Assembly: GCA_032622095.1 (NCBI GenBank)
Contig: CP136062.1
Coordinates: 158,156,875 to 158,220,874, forward strand
Reading direction: 5' to 3'
Length of the DNA stretch: 64,000 nt
Origin: Siphonodentalium dalli
Taxonomy: Eukaryota; Mollusca; Scaphopoda; Gadilida; Siphonodentaliidae
The notes under the pieces are model-generated. The model searched no databases. It saw nothing but the letters and a program-made list of their open reading frames with translations, and had not been told where the DNA came from. The translations under genes and the position numbers were made by a program. Below, one piece after another: positions 57,201 through 64,000 of the stretch. Position 1 is the first letter of the stretch, and each line of letters begins with the position of its first letter.

Positions 57201-60200
57201 AGGCTGCTGGTGTATAGAGATAACATGCTGCTGGTGCATAGATATAACAGACTGCTGGTGTATAGAGATAACATGCTGCTGGTGTATAGAGATAACAGGC
57301 TACTGGTGTATTGAGATAACATGCTGCTGGTGAATTGAGATAACATGCTGCTGGTGTATCGAGATAACAGGCTGCTGGTGTATAGAGATAACAGGCTGCT
57401 GGTGTATTGATAATATGTGGGTTATAGAGATAACAGGCTGCTGGTGTATTGAGATAACAGGCTGCTGGTGTATAGAGATAACATACTGCTTGTGTATTGA
57501 GATAACAGGCTGCTGGTGTGTTGAGATAACAGGCTGCGGATGTATAGAGATAACAGGCTGCTGGTGTATCGAGATAACAGGCTGCTGGTGTATCGAGATA
57601 ACAGGCTGCTGGTGTATCGAGATAACAGGCTGCTGGTGTATCGAGATAACAGGCTGCTGGTTTACAGAGACAACAGGCTGCTGGTGTATAGAGATAACAG
57701 GCTACTGGTGTATATAGATAACAGGCTGCTGGTGTATTGATAATACGTGGGTTATAGAGATAACCGGCTGCTGGTGAATAGAGATAGCCGGCTGCTGGTG
57801 TATAGATATAACAGGCTGTTGGTGTATCGAGATAACAGGCTGCTGGTGTATCGACATAACATGCTGCTGCTGTATTGAGATAACAGGCTTCTGGTGTATC
57901 GATATAACAGGCTGTTGGTGTATTGATAATATGTGGGTTATAGAGATAGCAGGCTGCTGGTGTATTGAGATAACAGACTGCTGGTGCATAGAGATAACAG
58001 GCTGCTGGTGTATATATATAACAGGCTGCTGGTGTATAGAGATAACAGGCTGCTGGTGTATTGAGATAACAGGCTGCTGGTGTATTGAGATAACAGGCTT
58101 CTGGTGTATAGAGATAACATGCTGCTGCTGTATCGAGATAACAGGCTGCTGGTGTATCGAGATAACAGGCTGCTGGTGTATTGAGATAACAGGCTGATGG
58201 TGTATAGATATAACAGTCTGCTGGTGTATTGAGATAACAGGCTGCTGGTGTATTGAGATAACAGGCTGCTGGTGTATATAGATAACAGGCTGCTGATGTA
58301 TAGAGATAACATGCTGCTGGTGTATCGAGATAACAGGCTGCTGGTGCATAGAGATAACATGCTGCTGGTGTATAGATATAACAGGCTGCTGGTGTATCGA
58401 GATAACAGGCTGCTGGTGTATTGAGATAACATGCTGCTGGTGTATCGATATAACAGGCTGCTGGTGTATCGAGATAACAGGCTGCTTGTGTGTAGAGATA
58501 ACCGGGTGCTGGTGTATAGAGATAACATGCTGCTGGTGTATATAGATTACCGGCTGCTGGTGCATAGAGATAACCGGCTGCTGGAGTATTGATAACATGT
58601 GGGTTATAGAGATAACAGGCTACTGGTGTAATGAGATAACATGCTGCTGGTGTATAGAGATAACAGGCTGCTGATGTATAGAGATAACAGGCTGCTGGTG
58701 TATTGATAATATGTGGATTATAGAGATAACAGGCTGCTGGTGTATAGAGATACCATGCTGCTGGTGTATTGAGATAACAGGCTGCTGGTGTATTGAGATA
58801 ACAGGCTGCTGGTGTATATAGATAACATGCTGCTGGTGTATTGAGATAACATGCTGCTGGTGTATCGATATAACATGCTGCTGGTGTATCGAGATAACAG
58901 GCTGCTGGTGTATAGAGATAACAGGCTGCTGGTGTATTGAGATAACAGTTTGCTGGTGTATAGAGATAACAGGCTGCTGGTGTATTGAGATAACATGCTG
59001 CTGGTGTATCGATATAACATGATGCTGGTGTATCGAGATAACAGGCTGCTGGTGCATAGATATAACAGGCTGCTGGTGTTTAGAGATAACATGCTGCTGG
59101 TGTATATAGATTACCGGCTGCTGGTGTATCGAGATAACAGGCTGATGGTTTATAGAGATAACAGGCTGCTGGTTTATTGAGATAACAGGCTGCTGGTGTA
59201 TCGATATAACATGCTGCTGGTGTATCGAGATAACATGCTGATGGTGTATTGATAACATGTGGGTTATAGCGATAACAGGCTACTGGTGTAATGAGATAAC
59301 AGGCTGCTGGTGTATTGAGATAACAGGCTGATGGTGTATAGAGATAACAGGCTGATGGTGTATCGAGATAACAGTGTGCTGGTGAATTGAGATAACATGC
59401 TGCTGGTGTATCGAGATAACTGGCTGCTGGTGTATAGAGATAACAGGCTGCTGGTGTATCGAGATAACAGGCTGCTGGTGTATTGATAACATGTGGGTTA
59501 TAGAGATAACAGGCTACTGGTGTAATGAGATAACAGGCTGCTGGTGTATTGAGATAACAAGCTGCTGGTGTATAGAGATAACATGCTGCTGGTGTATAGA
59601 TATAACAGACTGCTGGTGTATAGAGATAACATGCTGCTGGTGAATTGAGATAACATGCTGCTGGTGTATCGAGATAACAGGCTGCTGGTGTATAGAGATA
59701 ACAGGCTGCTGGTGGATTGATAATATGTGGGTTATAGAGATAACAGACTGCTGGTGTATTGAGATAACAGGCTGCTGGTGTATAGAGATAACATACTGCT
59801 TGTGTATTGAGATAACAGTCTGCTGGTGTGTTGAGATAACAGGCTGCGGATGTATAGAGATAACAGGCTGCTGGTGTATCGAGATAACAGGCTGCTGGTG
59901 TATCGAGATAACAGGTTGCTGGTGTATCGAGATAACAGGCTGCTGGTGTATCGAGATAACAGGCTGCTGGTTTACAGAGACAACAGGCTGCTGGTGTATA
60001 GAGATAACAGGCTACTGGTGTATATAGATAACAGGCTGCTGGTGTATTGATCATACGTGGGTTATAGAGATAACCGGCTGCTGGTGAATAGAGATAGCCG
60101 GCTGCTGGTGTATAGATATAACAGGCTGTTGGTGTATCGAGATAACAGGCTGCTGGTATATCGAGATAACATGCTGCTGCTGTATTGAGATAACAGGCTT

Positions 60201-63200
60201 CTGGTGTATCGAGATAACAGGCTGTTGGTGTATTGATAATATGTGGGTTATAGAGATAGCAGGCTGCTGGTGTATTGAGATAACAGACTGCTGGTGCATA
60301 CAGATAACAGGCTGCTGGTGTATATATATAACAGGCTGCTGGTGTATAGAGATAACAGGCTGTTGGGTATTGAGATAACAGGCTGCTTGTGTATTGAGAT
60401 AACAGGCTTCTGGTGTATAGAGTTAACATGCTGCTGCTGTATCGAGATAACAGGCTGCTGGTGTATCGAGATAACAGGCTGCTGGTGTATTGAGATAACA
60501 GGCTGATGGTGTATAGATATAACAGGCTGCTGGTGTATTGAGATAACAGGCTGCTGGTGTATAGAGATAACAGGCTGCTGATGTATAGAGATAACAGGCT
60601 GCTGGTGTATTGATAATATGTGGATTATAGAGATAACAGGCTGCTGGTGTATAGAGATAACAGTCTGCTGGTGTATAGAGATAACCGGCTGCTGGTGTAT
60701 TGATAACATGTGGGTTATAGAGATAACAGGCTACTGGTGTAATGAGATAACATGCTGCTGGTGTATAGAGATAACAGGCTGCTGATGTATAGAGATAACA
60801 GGCTGCTGGTGTACTGATAATATGTGGATTATAGAGAAAACAGGCTGCTGGTGTATAGAGATACCATGCTGCTGGTGTATTGAGATAACAGGCTGCTGGT
60901 GTATTGAGATAACAGGCTGCTGGTGTATAGAGATAACATGCTGCTGGTGTATTGAGATAACATGCTGCTGGTGTATCGATATAACATGCTGCTGGTGTAT
61001 CGAGATAACAGGCTGCGGGTGTATAGAGATAACAGGCTGCTGGTGTATTGAGATAACAGGCTGCTGGTGTATAGAGATAACAGGCTGCTGGTGTATTGAG
61101 ATAGTGTATCGATATAACATGATGCTGGTGTATCGAGATAACAGGCTGCTGGTGCATAGATATAACAGGCTGCTGGTGTTTAGAGATAACATGCTGCTGG
61201 TGTATATAGATTACCGGCTGCTGGTGTATCGAGATAACAGGCTGATGGTGTATAGAGATAACCGATTGCTGGTGTATTGAGATAACAGGCTGCTGGTGTA
61301 TTGAGATAACAGGCTGCTGGTGTATTGAGATAACAGGCTGCTGGTGTATCGAAATAACATGCTGCTGGTGTATCGAGATAACATGCTGTTGGTGTATTGA
61401 TAACATGTGGGTTATAGAGATAACAGGATACTCGTGTAATGAGATAACAGGCTGCTGGTGTATTGAGATAACAGGCTGATGGTGTATAGAGATAACAGGC
61501 TGATGGTGTATCGAGATAACAGTCTGCTGGTGAATTGAAATAACATGCTGCTGGTGTATCGAGATAACTGGCTGCTGGTGTATAGAGATAACAGGATGCT
61601 GGTGTATTGATAATATGTGGGTTATAGAGATAACAGGCTGCTGGTGTATTGATATAACAGGCTGCTGGTGTATCGAGATAACATACTGCTTGTGTATTGA
61701 GATAACAGGCTGCTGGTGTGTTGAGATAACAGGCTGCGGATGTATAGAGATAACAGGCTGCTGGTGTATGGAGATAGCAAGCTGCTGGTGTATCGAGATA
61801 ACAGGCTTCTGGTGTATAGAGATAACATGCTGCTGCTGTATCGAGATAACAGGCTGCTGGTGTATCGAGATAACAGGCTGCTGGTGTATTGAGATAACAG
61901 GCTGATGGTGTATAGATATAACAGGCTGCTGGTGTATTGAGATAACATGCTGCTGGTGTATAGAGATAACAGGCTGCTGATGTATAGAGATAACAGGCTG
62001 CTGGTGTATTGATAATATGTGGATTATAGAGATAACAGGCTGCTGGTGTATAGAGATAACAGTCTGCTGGTGTATTGAGATAACAGGCTGCTGGTGTATT
62101 GATAACATGTGGGTTATAGAGATAACAGGCTACTGGTGTAATGAGATAACATGCTGCTGGTGTATAGAGATAACAGGCTGCTGATGTATAGAGATAACAG
62201 GCTGCTGGTGTATTGATAATATGTGGATTATAGAGATAACAGGCTGCTGGTGTATAGAAATACCATGCTGATGGTGTATTGAGATAACAGGCTGCTGGTG
62301 TATTGAGATAACAGGCTGCTGGTGTATAGAGATAACATGCTGCTGGTGTATTGAGATAACATGCTGCTGGTGTATCGATATAACATGCTGCTGGTGTATC
62401 GAGATAACAGGCTGCTGGTGTATAGAGATAACAGGCTGCTGGTGTATTGAGATAACAGGCTGCTGGTGTATAGAGATAACAGGCTGCTGGTGTATTGAGA
62501 TAACATGCTGCTGGTGTATCGATATAACATGATGCTGGTGTATCGAGATAACAGGCTGCTGGTGCATAGATATAACAGGCTGCTGGTGTTTAGAGATAAC
62601 ATGCTGCTGGTGTATATAGATTACCGGCTGCTGGTGTTTCGAGATAACAGGCTGATGGTGTATAGAGATAACCGGTTGCTAGTGTATTGAGATAACAGGC
62701 TGCTGGTGAATTGAGATAACAGGCTGCTGGTGTATTGAGATAACAGGCTGCTGGTGTATCGAGATAACATGCTGCTGGTGTATCGAGATAACATGCTGAT
62801 GGTGTATTGATAACATGTGGGTTATAGAGATAACAGGCTACTGGTGTAATGAGATAACAGGCTGATGGTGTATAGAGATAACAGGCTGATGGTGTATCGA
62901 GATAACAGTCTGCTGGTGAATTGAGATAACATGCTGCTGGTGTATCGAGATAACTGGCTGCTGGTGTATAGAGATAACATGCTGCTGGTGTATTGATAAT
63001 ATGTGGGTTATAGAGATAACAGGCTGCTGGTGTATTGATATAACAGGCTGCTGGTGTATAGAGATAACATACTGCTTGTGTATTGAGATAACAGGCTGTT
63101 GGTGTATCGAGATAACAGGCTGCTGGTTTATCGAGATAACAGGCTGCTGGTTTACAGAGACAACAGGCTGCTGGTGTATAGAGATAACAGGCTACTGGTG

Positions 63201-64000
63201 TATATAGATAACAGGCTGCTGGTGTATTGATAATACGTGGGTTATAGAGATAACAGGCTGCTGGTGAATAGAGATAACCGGCTGCTGGTGTATAGATATA
63301 ACAGGCTGTTGGTGTATCGAGATAACAGGCTGCTGGTGTATCGATATAACATGCTGCTGCTGTATTGAGATAACAGGCTTCTGGTGTATGGAGATAGCAA
63401 GCTGCTGGTGTATCGAGATAACAGGCTGCTGGTGTATCGAGATAACAGGCTGCTGGTTTATCGAGATAACAGGCTGCTGGTTTACAGAGACAACAGGCTG
63501 CTGGTGTATAGAGATAACAGGCTACTGGTGTATATAGATAACAGGCTGCTGGTGTATTGATAATACGTGGGTTATAGAGATAACAGGCTGCTGGTGAATA
63601 GAGATAACCGGCTGCTGGTGTATAGATATAACAGGCTGTTGGTGTATCGAGATAAAAGGCTGCTGGTGTATCGATATAACATGCTGCTGCTGTATTGAGA
63701 TAACAGGCTTCTGGTGTATCGAGATAACAGGCTGTTGGTGTATTGATAAAATGTGGGTTATAGAGATAGCAGGCTGCTGGTGTATTGAGATAACAGACTG
63801 CTGGTGCATAGAGATAACAGGCTGCTGGTGTATATATATATAACAGGCTGCTGGTGTATAGAGATAACAGGCTGCTGGTGTATTGAGATAACAGGCTGCT
63901 GGTGTATTGAGATAACAGGCTTCTGGTGTATAGAGATAACATGCTGCTGCTGTATCGAGATAACAGGCTGCTGGTGTATCGAGATAACAGGCTGCTGGTG
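51229..64000. repeat. Giant 24-bp minisatellite, runs past the window end
   Basis: A 24-bp unit (minus strand starts TGTTATCTCGATACACC; plus strand contains GGCTGCTGGTGTAT) repeats without foreign insertion for at least 12.77 kb, roughly 500 units. Variants cluster at a few positions (TATCGAG/TATTGAG/TATAGAG, ACAGGC/ACATGC, GCTGCTGG/GCTACTGG/GCTGATGG). About every 200-600 bp an 18-bp longer unit with TTGATAA(c/t)ATGTGGGTTATAG occurs. Large blocks recur at offsets of 900, 1278, 1386, 2310 and 3510 bp. The minus frames read HQQPVISI, NTPAACYL and SRYTSSLL, two plus frames read VYRDNRLL and EITGCWCI; all are consequences of the unit. No gene is supported inside it. Confidence 0.97.

Noticed and set aside
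51229..64000. CRISPR-like array
   Set aside because: The repeats are directly contiguous 24-bp units with no unique spacers, and the context is eukaryotic.

Overview
This window looks like nuclear DNA of a marine invertebrate, most likely a bivalve mollusc or a close lophotrochozoan relative. It is AT-rich, has no bacterial gene layout, and carries splice-site-bounded exons, inverted-repeat MITEs, a Jockey-type LINE and a long array of roughly 160-bp units ending in a Helitron-like tail of the kind described in bivalves. No rRNA, intact tRNA or CRISPR array was seen. The species call is an inference. Almost everything recognisable is mobile, repetitive or broken; only two or three stretches look like host coding exons.

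Layout. 1-4800: intergenic DNA with two local duplications and a tRNA-like SINE remnant. 4803-8680 (minus): one decayed gene, broken by several frameshifts and stops, ending in a BRCT domain. 8750-16400: a hairpin MITE, local duplications and a 1.56-kb CCGG-rich element with tandem subrepeats and an inverted terminal copy. 16490-20600: a short exon with a Tudor/chromo-like look and a duplicated double-CCAAT block upstream (minus), a broken LINE (plus), and an SGNH-hydrolase-like open frame with a poly(A) signal (plus). 20650-24920: a dense cluster of foldback elements and MITEs, including one with TTAA ends and one with TA ends. 25000-31120: tandem arrays, mainly the ~160-bp array with a 1,294-bp higher-order repeat. 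31120-36590: MITEs and short repeats. 36716-38445: a second CCGG-rich locus that runs straight into a broken open frame and a LINE-like tail. 39170-39960: TTCGGAATAACGG repeats and hairpins. 40637-41983 (minus): three exon-like blocks in matching phase but with frameshifts. 46550-51228 (minus): three copies of the end of a PIF1-like helicase gene. 51229-64000: one uninterrupted 24-bp minisatellite that runs off the window.

The most striking system is the last one. In two helicase copies the PIF1 motif and a conserved C-terminal block are separated by a short Ser/Thr-rich linker. In the third copy that linker position is occupied by at least 12.7 kb of a 24-bp repeat (8 residues, HQQPVISI in one frame). 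The linker bases at the array edge resemble the repeat unit itself, which suggests a satellite born inside a mobile-element gene. The array has 18-bp punctuation units and nested large duplications whose lengths are all multiples of 6. Because the unit has no stop in five of six frames, long open frames across it are not evidence of coding.

Genes do not form operons or an evident pathway here. The relationships that matter are nesting (a MITE inside a helicase copy, a LINE beside the Tudor-like exon) and shared repeat families between distant loci (12 kb and 36 kb; 21 kb, 39 kb and 47 kb; 24 kb and 36.5 kb).
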